Shown piece by piece: positions 11,615 through 22,079 of a stretch of 64,000 nt of DNA (positions are counted from its first letter, which is position 1; every line of letters begins with the position of its first letter). The notes under the pieces were generated by a model. The model worked only from the letters and a program-made list of their open reading frames with translations. It searched no databases and had not been told where the DNA came from. The DNA comes from Proteles cristata cristata. Its lineage: Eukaryota > Chordata > Mammalia > Carnivora > Hyaenidae. The position numbers were made by a program, and so were the translations under genes. The stretch spans positions 186,001 through 250,000 of the forward strand of contig JAESUZ010000756.1 of NCBI GenBank assembly GCA_017311185.1, given 5' to 3'.

Positions 11615-14600
11615 TTAAGCTCCTCCTAATCCTCCTATACGTGCACACATATGATATTTGTCCTTCTCTGCCTGACTTATTTCGCTCAGCATAACACCCT
11701 CAAGGTCCATCCATGTTGCTACATGTGGCCAGATTTCATTGTTTCTCATTGCCATGTAGTATTCCATGGTATAGATAAACCACATCTTCTTGATCCATTC
11801 ATCTGTTGATGGACACTTAGGCTCTTTCCAGGTTTAGCTATTGTGGAGAGTGCTGCTATGAACATTGGGGTACATGTGCTCCTATGCATCAGCATTTCTG
11901 TATTCCTTGGGTAAAATTCCTAGCAGTGCTATTGCTGGGTCATAGGGGAGTTCTATTGTTAGTTTCCTGAGGAACCTCCACACTGTTTTCCAGAGGGGCT
12001 GTACCAGTTTACATTCCACCAACAGTGCAGGAGGGTGCCCGTTTCTCCACATCCTCGCCAGCATCTAGAGTTCTCTGATTGGCTCATTTTAGCCACTCTG
12101 ACTGGCGTGAGGTGGTATCTCAGTGTGGTTTTGATTTGTATTTCCCTGATGAGGACCGATGCTGAGCATCGTTTCATGTGTCTGTTGGCCATCTGGATGT
12201 CCTCTTTGGAGAAGTGTCTGTTCATATCTTCTGCCCATTTCTTCACTGGGTTGTTTGTGTTTTCGGGCGTGTAGTTTGGTGAGTTCCTTGTAGATTCTGG
12301 ATATCAACCCTTTATCTGATATGTCATTTGCAACTATCTTTTCCCATTCCGTTGGTTGCCTATTAATTTTCTGGGTTGTTTCCTTGGCTGTGCAGAAGCT
12401 TTTAATCTTGAGGAGGTCCCAATCATTTATTTTTGCTCTTGATTCCCTTGCTTTGGGGATGTGTCAAGTAAGAGTTGCTGCGGTGGAGGTCAAGGAGGTT
12501 GTTTCCTGCTTTCTCCTCTAGGGTGTTGATAGTTTCCTGTCTCACGTTCAGGTCCTTTATCCATTTTGAGTTTATTTTTGTGCATGGTGTGAGAAAATGG
12601 TCTAGTTTCATTCTTCTGCATGTTGCTGTCCAGTTCTCCCAACACCATCTGTTAAAAAGGCTGTCTTTTTTCCATCGGATATTCTTTCCTACTTTGTCAA
12701 AGATTAGTTGGCTGTATACTTTTGGGTCCACTTCTGAGTTCTCGATTCTGTTTCATTGGTCTATGTGTCTGTTTTGTGCCAATACCATACTGTCTTGATG
12801 ATGACAGCTTTGTAGTAGAGGCTAAAGTCTGGGATGGTGATCCCTCCCGTTTTGGTTTTATTTTTCAGGATTACTTTGGCTATTCGGGGTCTTTGTGGTT
12901 CCATACAAATTTTTGGATAGTTTGTTCTAGTTTTGAGAAGTATGCTGGTGCAATTTCGATTGGAATTGCATTGGATATGTAGAGTGCCTTAGGTAGTAAT
13001 GACATCTTAACTATATTTATTCTTCCTATCCATGAGCATGGAATGTTTTTCCACTTCTTTGTGTCTTCTTCAATTTCCCTCATAAGTTTTCTATAGTTTT
13101 CATCATACAGATCTCTTGTATCCTTGGTTAGGTTTATTCCGAGGTATTTTATGGTTTTGTGTGCAATTGTGAATGGGATCAGTTTCTTGATTTCTCTTTC
13201 TGTTGCTTCATTGTTGGTGTATAAAAATGCAACCGATTTCTGTACATTGATTTTGTTCCCTGCAACTTGGCTGAATTCTTGGATCAGTTCTAGTAGGCTT
13301 CTGGTGGAGTCTGTCGGGTTTTCTATGTAGAGTATCATGTCATCTGCGAAGAGTGAACGTTTGACTTCCTCTTTGCCAATTCTGATGCTTTTGATTTCCT
13401 TTTGGTGTCTGATGGCTGATGCTAGGACTTCCAGCACTATGTTAAACAGCAGTGGTGAGAGTGGGCATCCCTGTCGTGTTCCTGATCTCAGGGGGAAAGC
13501 TCTGAGTTTTTTCCCGTTGAGGATGATGTTAGCTGAAGGCTTCTCATAGATGGCTTTGATGATGTTTAAGTAGGTTCCTTCTATCCCAACCTTCTCGAGA
13601 GTCTTTATTAAGAAGGGATGCTGTATTTTGTCAAATGCTTTTTCTGCATCTATTGACAGGATCATATGGTTTTTATCTTTTCTTTTATTGATATGATGTA
13701 TCACATTGATTGATTTGCGAATGTTGAACCAGCCCTGTAACCCAGGAATGAATCCCACTTGATCTTGGTGGATGATTCTTTTCATATGCTGCTGGATTCG
13801 ATTTGCAAGGATCTTGTTGAGAATTTTTGCATCCGTATTCATCAAGGATATTGGCCTGTAGTTCTCTTTTTTTGCTGGATCTCTGTCTGGCTTGGGAATC
13901 AGACTGATGCTGGCTTCATAAAATGAGTCCGGGAGTTTTCCTTCGCTTTCTATTTTTGGAATAACTTGAGAAGAATTGGGATTAATTCTGTTTTAAATGT
14001 CTGGTAGAATTCCCCAGGGAAGCCATCAGGTCCAGGGCTCTTATTTGTTGGGAGATTTTTGATCACTGATTCGATTTCTTCACTTGTTATGGGTCTGTTC
14101 AGGTTTCTTATTTCTTCCCGTGTGAATTTTGGTAGTGAGTGTGTGTTTAGGAATTTGTCCATTTCTTCTAAGTTGTCCAATTTATTGGCATATAATTTTT
14201 CATAGTATTCCCTGATAATTGCTTGTATTTCTGAGGGGTTGGTTGTAATAAGTCCATTTTCATTCACAATTTTGTCTATTTGGATGCTCTCTCTTTTTTT
14301 TTGGATAAGTCTGGCTAGAGGTTTGTCAATTTTGTTTACTTTTTCAAAAACCAACTCTTGGTTTCATTGATCTGTTCAATTGTTTCTTTGGTCTCTATGT
14401 TGTTTATTTCTGCTCTAATTTTTACTATTTCTCTTCTTCAACTGGGTTTAGGGCGTTCTGTTGCTCTGCCTCTAGTTCCTTTAGGTGAGCTGTTAGATTT
14501 TGGACTTGCGCTTTTTCTAATCTCTTGAAATAGGCCTGGAGAGCAATGTACTTTCCTCTTAGGACTGCCTTGCCGCATCCCATAGATTTTGGATTGTTGT

Positions 14601-15462
14601 GTTTTCATTTTCATTTGTTTCCATATATTTTTTAATTTCATTTCTAATTGCCTGATTGGCCCATTCATTCTTTAGAAGGTGTTCTTTAACCTCCATGTTT
14701 TTGGAAGTTTTCCAGACTTCTTCCTGTAATTGATTTCAAGTTTCAAAGCATTGTGATCTGACAGTGTGCATGGTATGATCTCTATTCTTTTATATTTGTT
14801 GAGGGCTGCTTTATGTCCCAGTATGTGATCTATCTTGGAGAATATGCCATGCGCACTTGAGAAGAAAGCAAATTCCCTGGCTTCAGGATGTAAAGTTCTA
14901 AATATATCCCTCAGATCCATCTGGTCCAATGTGTCTTTCAAGTCCATTATTTCTTTAGTGATTTTCTGTCTGTTGACCTATCCATTTCTGTAAGCGAAGT
15001 ATTGAAGTCCCCTGCTATTAGCACACTCTTATTTACAAGCTTGTTTCTGTTTGTGATTAATTGTTTTAGATATTTAGGTGCTCCCATATTAGAGTCTTGT
15101 GAACATTTTATGATTGTTAGTTCTTCCTGATGGATGGACCCTGTAGTATTGTAGTGCCCTTCTTCATCTCTTGTGATTGTCTTTTGAATTTAAAAGTCCA
15201 GTTTGTCTGATATAAATATCGCTACTCCAGCTTTCTTTTGATTTCCTGTAGCATGATATATATTTCTCCATCCCCTTACTTTTAATCTGAAGGTATCTTC
15301 CCGTCTAAAATGAGTTTCTTATAGACAGCATATAGATGGATTTTGTTTTTTAATCCATTCTGCTACCCTATATCTTTTGATTGGAGCATTCAGCCCATTT
15401 ACATTCAGTGTTATTATTGAAATATGTGGGTTTAGAGTCTTTGTATCTTTTGTAGGGTTCAT
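11615..15462 (-). pseudogene. L1 ORF2 (endonuclease / reverse transcriptase), disrupted
   Basis: Encodes the L1 endonuclease-RT, about 1,280 codons, close to the 1,275 of human ORF2p. The start ATG (15462-15460) overlaps the ORF1 stop. Endonuclease residues remain readable across frames: the Asn of LNVNG, the Glu of ETH, GDFN, KIDH and the SDH pair (about 14735). The RT block at 13845-12880 keeps [14 protein letters not shown] and the catalytic FADD. The Cys-rich tail shows [16 protein letters not shown] near 12040. Breaks: TAA at codon 48 (15321-15319, CAA to TAA), TAA at codon 85 (15192-15190), and shifts near 14963, 14676, 14570, 14440, 14348, 13955, 12893, 12432, 12260, 12017, 11886 and 11838. 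Most are single-base losses in A/T runs. The longest surviving frame is 321 codons of RT. Confidence 0.95.
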
Positions 15463-16401
15463 GTTTGTGGTGGTGTCTCTGGAATCTTTGTTCCTTGCAA
15501 CCTGTCCTTCAGAGCATCCCCCTCAGGATTTCTTGTAGGGCTGGCTTCGTGGTGACAAATTCTTTCAATTTCTGTTTGTTTGGAAAGGTTTTTATCTCTC
15601 CTTCTATTTTGAATGACAGGCTTGCTGGATAGAGGATTCTTGGCTGCATATTTTTTACTGTTCATCACATTGAAAATCTCCTGCCATTCCTTTCTGGCCT
15701 GCCAAGTTTCAGTAGATAGGTCTGTCACCACTCTGATAGGTTTCCCTTTGTATGTGAGGGCCCTTTTCTCCCTAGCTGCTTTCAAAATTCTCTCTTTGTC
15801 CTTGTATTTTGCCATTTTTACGATGATATGTCGTGCAGAAGATCGATTCAAGTTACGTCTGAGAGGAATCCTCTGAGCCTCTTGTATTTCCACATTGACC
15901 TCCTTCCCCAAGTCGGGGAAGTTCTCTGCTATAATTTGTTCCAGGACTCCTTCAGCACCTTTCCGTCTCTCTTCCTCTTCTGGGATTCCTTTGATACGGA
16001 TATTGTTGCGTTTGACTGTGTCGCTGAGCTCTCGAATTCTTCTTTCCTGTTCCTGGATCAGTTTGTCTCTTTTTGTCAGCTTCTTGTTTTTCTATAATGG
16101 TGTCTTCTAAATCACTTATTCTCCTTTCTCCCTCTTCAATCCGTGCATTGGAGGCCTCTAATTTATTATGTATCTCATTTATCGCATTTTTTAATTCTTC
16201 ATGCCTATTTTTATTTTCCATTTTGTCTGTAGCCATAGTTTCTTTGATGTCCCCTATGTTTTTTTCAAGCCCTGCTATTAATTTCACCATTATTGTTCTA
16301 AAATCTTGTTCACTTATGCTGCTGATATCTGTTTTGAGCAGTTCATTAGCTGTCATTTCTTCTTGGAGTTTCTTTGGAGGAGAGCTCTTTCGTTTCGTCA
16401 T
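15459..16401 (-). pseudogene. L1 ORF1 (RNA-binding chaperone), one frameshift
   Basis: Encodes the L1 ORF1 protein, the trimeric RNA-binding partner that coats L1 RNA in the cytoplasmic RNP. The ATG is at 16401-16399 with A at -3. The first frame runs to 15952 and gives a basic N-terminus and a heptad-rich coiled coil (about residues 50-105). The second frame runs to a TGA at 15461-15459 and carries the RRM-like and C-terminal domains (SARHIIVKMAKYKDKERIL, KGKPIRVVTDLSTETWQARK). The two are joined by one extra base in a run of five A/T at 16070-16074. The total of 943 nt is 3x314+1, which fits a single insertion. About 313 residues would be a normal length. The rest of the frame is open. Confidence 0.94.
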
Positions 16402-17189
16402 TTTAGTTAGCTTTCCGGCTCTTGTTGGTTTAAAGACCTGTTATGCTCTCTGTTTCTATGAGCACTGCTATATCCAAGAAAGTCTTTGACTTTCCAGGGC
16501 CTATCCTTTCAGAGATTGTTTTTTGAATGGTATCCCTCGGTCACTCTTGTTGGGACCTTAGTTATTTTCTTTTCCTATTCGTAGTGATATTTGGGACTCT
16601 TCACCTTGTGTACTCTAGCTTGTTTCTTGAGGTAGCCCTGGAAAAGAAAACAGACAGACAGACACACAGGGAGCAGGAGCACACAAACGCACAGGCTGAT
16701 TCAAGTAACATGCAAAGCGAGAGGGAAAACGAAAAAGTTAATAGAAAAGACGGAGGAGGGCGAATAGGGAGCATAAAATACATAAAAGGGTCAAAAAGGG
16801 GAAAAGAAAAGGAAAAAAGAAGAAAACCGATGGACAAAGAACGGTTTAAAGCATATACCTGGATTTCCCAGCTACAGTTAAATAGCCGTGTGTATGCAGT
16901 GCTGGTTGAAGAGCATAGAGAAAGAGAATGCAGGGTGAGACAAGGCAGATTTGGAAATAGAATGAACAGGCAGAAGGGATAAGAAACTTTTTTCAAAGAG
17001 GTAAAGGGTAGAATGTGGTTGGATAGGTGAGAGAAGGATGCTGGAATTATCCAGAGAAACTATATAGTCTAATTACTCCTGAGAGAAATAGCTGAAAAAG
17101 TCGGTAGGTGTAGAATTTACATTTACAGAATGGACTTGTGATTGTTTAAGCAAGCTGGCGACCAGAGTTAATCAGGTCAGTGTTTTGGG

Positions 17190-17275
17190 GAAAAAAGCGA
17201 GAAAAGAGAAAGAAGAAGAAAAAAAGAGAAAAGAAAGGGGGAAAAAAAGAAGAAAAAAAAAAAGGGAGGAGGGCA
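17190..17275 (+). repeat. Polypurine tract in the L1 5' UTR
   Basis: Almost only A and G on the plus strand (runs of gaaaa, gaagaag and ggggaaaaa), so polypyrimidine on the L1 sense strand. It may have arisen from simple-repeat growth in the element lineage. Confidence 0.8.
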
Positions 17276-18255
17276 CCTCTCAGGCAGGGATGGGCGTGGC
17301 GTGATCCGATGCCTCAGGCGGGGGTTCTGCCTTGGCGATTGTGGGAAGGAGAGTGACGGTGCTCCAGTCCCTTCTTGAACCCCGCGCTGCAGCTCGCTTT
17401 TTTTTTTTTTGGCGTGTCAACTCCCCGTTCCGGGGACGCAGCCGAAGTTGGTTGCACTCTTCAACCCAGGCCAGTTCCAATCTCCAAATCCCAGCCCGCG
17501 CCCCGCTGAAGTTGCCTTAGACACAGCTTCCCAGACAACCCCCTCGGGCTATTCCAGGCTCCCTGTTGAGCTCTGGGGGCGGAGTCAGGATCGCTGCTTT
17601 CTTCTCTGGTCGGCTCTGGTGCGCATGCGCGGGGGCTTGCCTGCAGCGTCCGCGTATCCTGGGCCCGCTGGAGTGAGGAAAACTGGGTCTCTCTATGGCT
17701 TGTCACCCGAAACACAAACTCACAGGCAAATTTCCCAGTTTTTAGCTCTTTGCCTTCCCTCTCGAGTTCCAGGCAGCCAGGAACGCGGATGCCCGGTGTC
17801 TGCGCGTCTCTTTCAGGGGTCCCAGCCGCCCTGGAGCTACAATGGCGGCAGGCGCACCCGCGCCGCTTTAAAACCCCACCTCCAGGAGCGGCACAAAGAA
17901 GCAGTTTGTGTGCTCAGCCTCCCCCAGGACCAGTTGTCGCGAGGGGACCTGGTGTGCAGATATTTGGCAAGTACGGTCTTTCTATGCACCGAGCGGAGAT
18001 TTTTCTGTCTCGGACTCTCCCCTTTTCCCCTCTCACTCCCCGTAGAGGGTAGAGGGGGATCGCCTCCCACCCTGGAGGCTCCGATCCCGGGCTGATTTTA
18101 CCTTCCCCGGTTCGCACTCACGTTAGAAGGCTTTCTCAGTGGATTCTGCGTCCTTTTTTCACCCAGTCTCTCAGGTTTTGTATGGTTTCCAATGGCTTCA
18201 GATCTTTTCTGTGTGATGTATGGGCGCGAGTGCAAGTACGGAGCTCCTTACTTCT

Positions 18256-18265
18256 CCGCCATCTT
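18256..18265 (-). promoter_or_regulatory. YY1-type site at L1 +12 to +21
   Basis: AAGATGGCGG on the minus strand, preceded by C. It matches the YY1 consensus and lies exactly 12-21 bases from the element's 5' end. In human L1 a YY1 site at the same position sets accurate transcription start. Conservation of position and sequence supports a real 5' terminus. Confidence 0.85.
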
Positions 18266-18276
18266 GCCTCCCTCCC

Positions 18277-18291
18277 GTGACTCTACTTTTC
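18277..18291 (+). repeat. L1 target-site duplication, copy 2
   Basis: gtgactctacttttc, identical over all 15 bases to 11364-11378. Confidence 0.97.
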
Positions 18292-20876
18292 CAACTGTGT
18301 TATGAAATTTAAATAGAGATTAAGTATTTCTGATGAAAATTTAGCATATGTATTAAGATGTCTTATAGGTGTAAAATACACACTGGATGTTTTTAAAAAG
18401 CATGTAAAATATCTCATAATAAATATTTTATATTGATCACTTGTAGAAGTGATAATATTTTGGATATATTGGGTTAAGTGAATATATTATCAAAATTAAT
18501 TCCACTGGTTTCCTTTCACTTTTTTAATGTGGCTACTAAAAAATTTTAATTACCTAATTTCTACTGGACAATATTGTTAAAGACAACTCATATTGTGATA
18601 CTGTATTACTGTTAACTCCTTAGTATTATTTAACTTCTTAAGGTGCCTGACTTGTGTTCCCCACCAAATTACATTCTACTTAATATTAAGGATTGAGGTT
18701 TTCTTTTTCATTTATGTACCTTTTATTGGGAACTTGCCCAGAGGATAGAAGATACAATTAATACCCATTCCTGTACATCTGTGCACATTGAACTTATTGT
18801 CAAATGGGAAAACATATATAAATAAATAATCAAAATACGGAAACAAAAGAGCTAAAAAATATAGGTTCAAAGGACTGTGGCTCTATAGAAGAGAGAATGA
18901 CCAAAATACCACTCCAGCACCCAGCAAGCACAGAAAATCCTGACTTAAATGGCTTTGAGACTCTAATGTCATAGTGGAATTCAAACTTTTGAATGTAGAA
19001 TGGAGTCAGAGCCATGGGAAAAATGCTACTAAGAAAGAATACTAATAATGGAATTGAAGATGAAGTAAGACCTGTGTGAGGAAGTGACTTAGATTGTGTC
19101 CAGTGGTTTGGATGGAAGTCGTAGTTTCACGGAAGTTCATGTTGAGAATGAAGGATATGGTGGCAAAGACTCCTACGTTCGTTGCAGGACTTGGGGGTAG
19201 CCAATTATATTAACATGAAAGCATGCATCTCATCATATCTGACTTTTTAAAAGATGCTCTTTTCCTTGCTATGGTGTTTGAAGCAAGGATCGTCTCCTAT
19301 GTAGAGGTGTGGAGAAATCCGCTTTAGGACTCTCTTTGCTTCTGCTTTGGCGCCCTCAAGTGGTCATTTGAAAACAGTAATTTAAGACTACTGTGATGAA
19401 CACTGGATGTTTAAAAAGAAAGAAAGAAAAAGACTGTATTATTTATGCAATAGGCTTAGTCATTACCATTCTTGAATTAATTAGTTTTTGCCAAATGTGT
19501 CACTAAGATTTCCCCTTAGAAGATCAAGCTTTTGGTAAATTAATCCAGAGAATCTGTCTTTCTAAACGAAGGAAGGGAACTACCATTTCGTAAGTAGATT
19601 AAAAAAAAAAAAAAATTTCGGCATTGCAAGACGGGCAAACAGTGATAAAGTGCTGGACTTCGGCATATTTAGACAAAGATAGACGTGAATCATTAGTCTG
19701 TTGAAAATTCTCTGTAGATGTTTCTGTGCCAAAAGAGGAAACTTGAAATTTTCCGTTGTTCAAGGAGCATCCCCTAAATGGCCAAGGTTGACGTTGGGAT
19801 AAATGGCCACTGTCTGTATCTTTATCTACATAATGTACTTCCTTAAACTTCCTGTGGGTTGTAGAGATGGGCATCATGGGTCATTGATGAGGTCTGTCCA
19901 AAAGCCAAACTTAGACATATAATGCATGATACTTCATCTAGTTACATATACCTGGAAGCCTCTGTTATGATACATGCTAGTATCTTATGTCACCAAAGGA
20001 AGATTTTCGGTTGTTAAAACTTGCACAGTACATGGATCTATCCCAGTCATAAGAAATGAAGTCAATTCTCATTCCTTTCAGAGCAGTCAACGGGATTTCA
20101 TGAGGAAATTTTATACCACATTTTTATTTCTGACAAAGTGTAAAATGATGCCACTTTGGTGCGATGAATACAATTTTGCATTTATTATTTCACTTTCTCG
20201 TGAAAGTTCAAAGCACTTCATAGTCGATTGCTTCATTAGTCTTGACACAATGCCTCTACGGTGGTATAATTGTAATTCCTTCAGTAGGTTTTCAGATTTT
20301 TCAATTTAGTACGAGAAGAGCTGCCAGAACTGGGAAATCAAGAGGCTTTGGTAATTGATATTTGGCAGAAGCAGAAAGAATTCTGAGTAACCAACTGGGA
20401 ATAACAGATACAGAAGCCCAGCACATCAAGAATACAAATCCTAGAAAATTAACTGTATAGCTAGGTGATATTTTTTATACATTGTCTAATATAATTCTAA
20501 TTTTCTAAAACAACATTATGATGTCAAAGTTCCTCTCATTATAGATTACAAAGGAGAAAGAAGAAACAATGATATGGAAGGTCTGTTGTATGATAACTCT
20601 GTGAGGAATTTCCATAAATATTTATGTGTTTTTGTGATAGTGAGGTAAATATAAGTATGATTTTTTTTATGAGACATTTATTTAACCTGGACTTAACACA
20701 ACTTGAAAATTTCCCCTGTTGATATCTTGACACTTTTTATTGTACCTGATTTGCCCTACTTTCTATTGGTTGTGAGTGAAAAAAACTTTCAACTAGGCAG
20801 ACCTCATGTAAGCATTTTGGATTTGGATAAAATTATGGCATCAAGTGTCAAAAGCATATTATGCATTCAGTGTATG
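18292..20876. other. Unique sequence with a CTCF-like site
   Basis: No gene recognised. (AAAG) purines lie at 19418-19432 and a run of 16 A at 19600-19615. The 111-codon frame at 19974-20309 and the 92-codon minus frame at 19599-19877 have no recognisable motifs. Roughly 19600-19900 contains more CpGs than its neighbours. Confidence 0.4.
19348..19366 (-). promoter_or_regulatory. CTCF-like binding motif
   Basis: The minus strand reads TGACCACTTGAGGGCGCCA. Against the known CTCF core (TGGCCACCAGGGGGCGCTA) the CCAC, the central G and the GGGCGC are kept, and most differences fall at tolerated positions. It lies in unique sequence, not in a recognised repeat. Binding is not shown. Confidence 0.5.
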
Positions 20877-20892
20877 TTTCTTTTTTTTTTTT

Positions 20893-20904
20893 TAATTTAT
20901 TTCT

Positions 20905-20949
<45 letters not shown>

Positions 20950-21110
20950 CATGAGCAGGGGAGGGTCAGAGAGAGAGATGGAGACACAGAATCTGAAACA
21001 GACTCTGGGCTCTGAGCTGTCTGTCAGCACAGAGCCCGACGCGGGGCTCGAACCCACGAACCATGAGATCATGACCTGAGCCGAAGTCAGACGCCTAACC
21101 AGTCACCCCA
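20893..21110 (-). mobile_element. CAN SINE
   Basis: Antisense copy with a long (GA)n (20908-20946) and many intact CpGs (cccgacgcggggctcgaaccc), so rather young. The head is shortened (aaccagtcacccca in place of the usual gactgagccacccaggcg). A perfect 16-bp TSD, tcagtgtatgtttctt, lies at 20877-20892 and 21111-21126. Confidence 0.95.
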
Positions 21111-21126
21111 TCAGTGTATGTTTCTT

Positions 21127-21819
21127 AAGTGTGTTAAGTGTATGCCGTGTATAACTATCAACTCCCATATAATCTCTTGGAATAAAATTATTTTATTTTT
21201 TCAATAAAAATACTACTTCAAACAAGTAGTATTGGCCTCTGTGACTAACTTTTGTCTCACTAGAAAAGCATGTAGAAAAAGACTACTTTTCTTTAACTTA
21301 TAAGAGTTTATGAAGAACACCTGAGATAATTCATTTGAAAAACATTTTTGAAATTCTAAAATTCTAAATTCTAGTTGTAATTCACTCCACTTACTGTATA
21401 TTATTAGATCAATAAGACCAGTGAATTCAGATAGTTGTCTCTGTTTATATATCTCCATGTAATAATAAACAACCAATCATTTACTAGGTCTGTAGCCAAA
21501 AAGAAAAATGATTAAGTTGATGATTGTTGGTTAGTTCATATAATTATTTAAGAAGAGACTTTTTATCTTACTGTATTTATTCCCTCTGTGGTAAGTATTT
21601 GTGGATTCTTTACTCTTGAATTCCTTGGGTCTAACCAATTGCTTGGGACTAAGTAAGTTCTCAATATGTTTTTTTAAGATTGTTAACATATTAATAAACT
21701 CTTAGTAACCCAAAGGGTTCCAGTAAAGGCTAAAGTAACTATAATAGTAGTCAAAGCTATTAGCATTCATAATTAACTGCAACAATGATTTTGTTACAGT
21801 AATTATTTTCATAATATGT
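21127..21819. other. Unique AT-rich sequence
   Basis: No gene or repeat recognised. Confidence 0.4.
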
Positions 21820-21837
21820 CAAAGTTGCTTCAGTCTT

Positions 21838-22061
21838 TTTTTTTTAATTTTCTTTAAGTTTATTTACTTATTTTGAGAGAGACAGAGACAGAGACAGCAC
21901 AAATGGGGGTGGGGCAGAGGGAGAGGGAAAGAGAAACCCAAGCAGGCTCCATACTGTCAGTCCGGAGCCCAATGTGGGGCTCAAACTCACGAAACATGAG
22001 ATCATGACCTGAACTGAAACCAAGAGTTGGATGCCCAACCGACTGAGCCACCCAGATGCCC
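21838..22061 (-). mobile_element. CAN SINE
   Basis: Antisense full-length copy ending gccacccagatgcccc. The 18-bp TSD has two mismatches: caaagttgcttcagtctt at 21820-21837 and caaagttagttcagtctt at 22062-22079. Confidence 0.94.
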
Positions 22062-22079
22062 CAAAGTTAGTTCAGTCTT

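Larger units (their letters stand above)
11379..18276 (-). mobile_element. Full-length LINE-1 retrotransposon
   Basis: About 6.9 kb of L1 on the minus strand, complete from its 5' terminus (18276) to its A tail (11379). It comprises a 5' UTR, ORF1, ORF2 and a 3' UTR. L1 copies its own RNA into DNA at a nicked T-rich site (target-primed reverse transcription), and its proteins also mobilise SINEs such as those around it. The perfect 15-bp TSD and the intact 5' end indicate one clean and not very old insertion. It cannot be autonomous as read here: ORF1 has one frameshift, and ORF2 has two stop codons and about a dozen frame changes. The domain order and motifs match mammalian L1. The subfamily is presumably felid-specific, which is inferred. 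Confidence 0.97.
16402..18276 (-). promoter_or_regulatory. L1 5' UTR / internal promoter, GC-rich
   Basis: 1,875 bp, about twice the roughly 0.9 kb of human L1. The 5' two thirds (17270-18276) is GC-rich with many CpGs, in sharp contrast to the AT-rich surroundings. It is followed by a polypyrimidine tract on the L1 sense strand (complement of 17190-17275) and an AG-rich part before ORF1. As in other mammals it should hold an internal RNA polymerase II promoter; this is inferred from its position and the YY1 site. Confidence 0.85.

Noticed and set aside
11417..11694. Proline/serine-rich plus-strand frames
   Set aside because: They are the antisense of the G-rich L1 3' UTR.
12035..13549. Several plus-strand frames of 66-107 codons
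   Set aside because: Antisense shadows of L1 ORF2.
16073..16489. 138-codon plus-strand frame
   Set aside because: Antisense shadow of the L1 ORF1 coiled-coil region.
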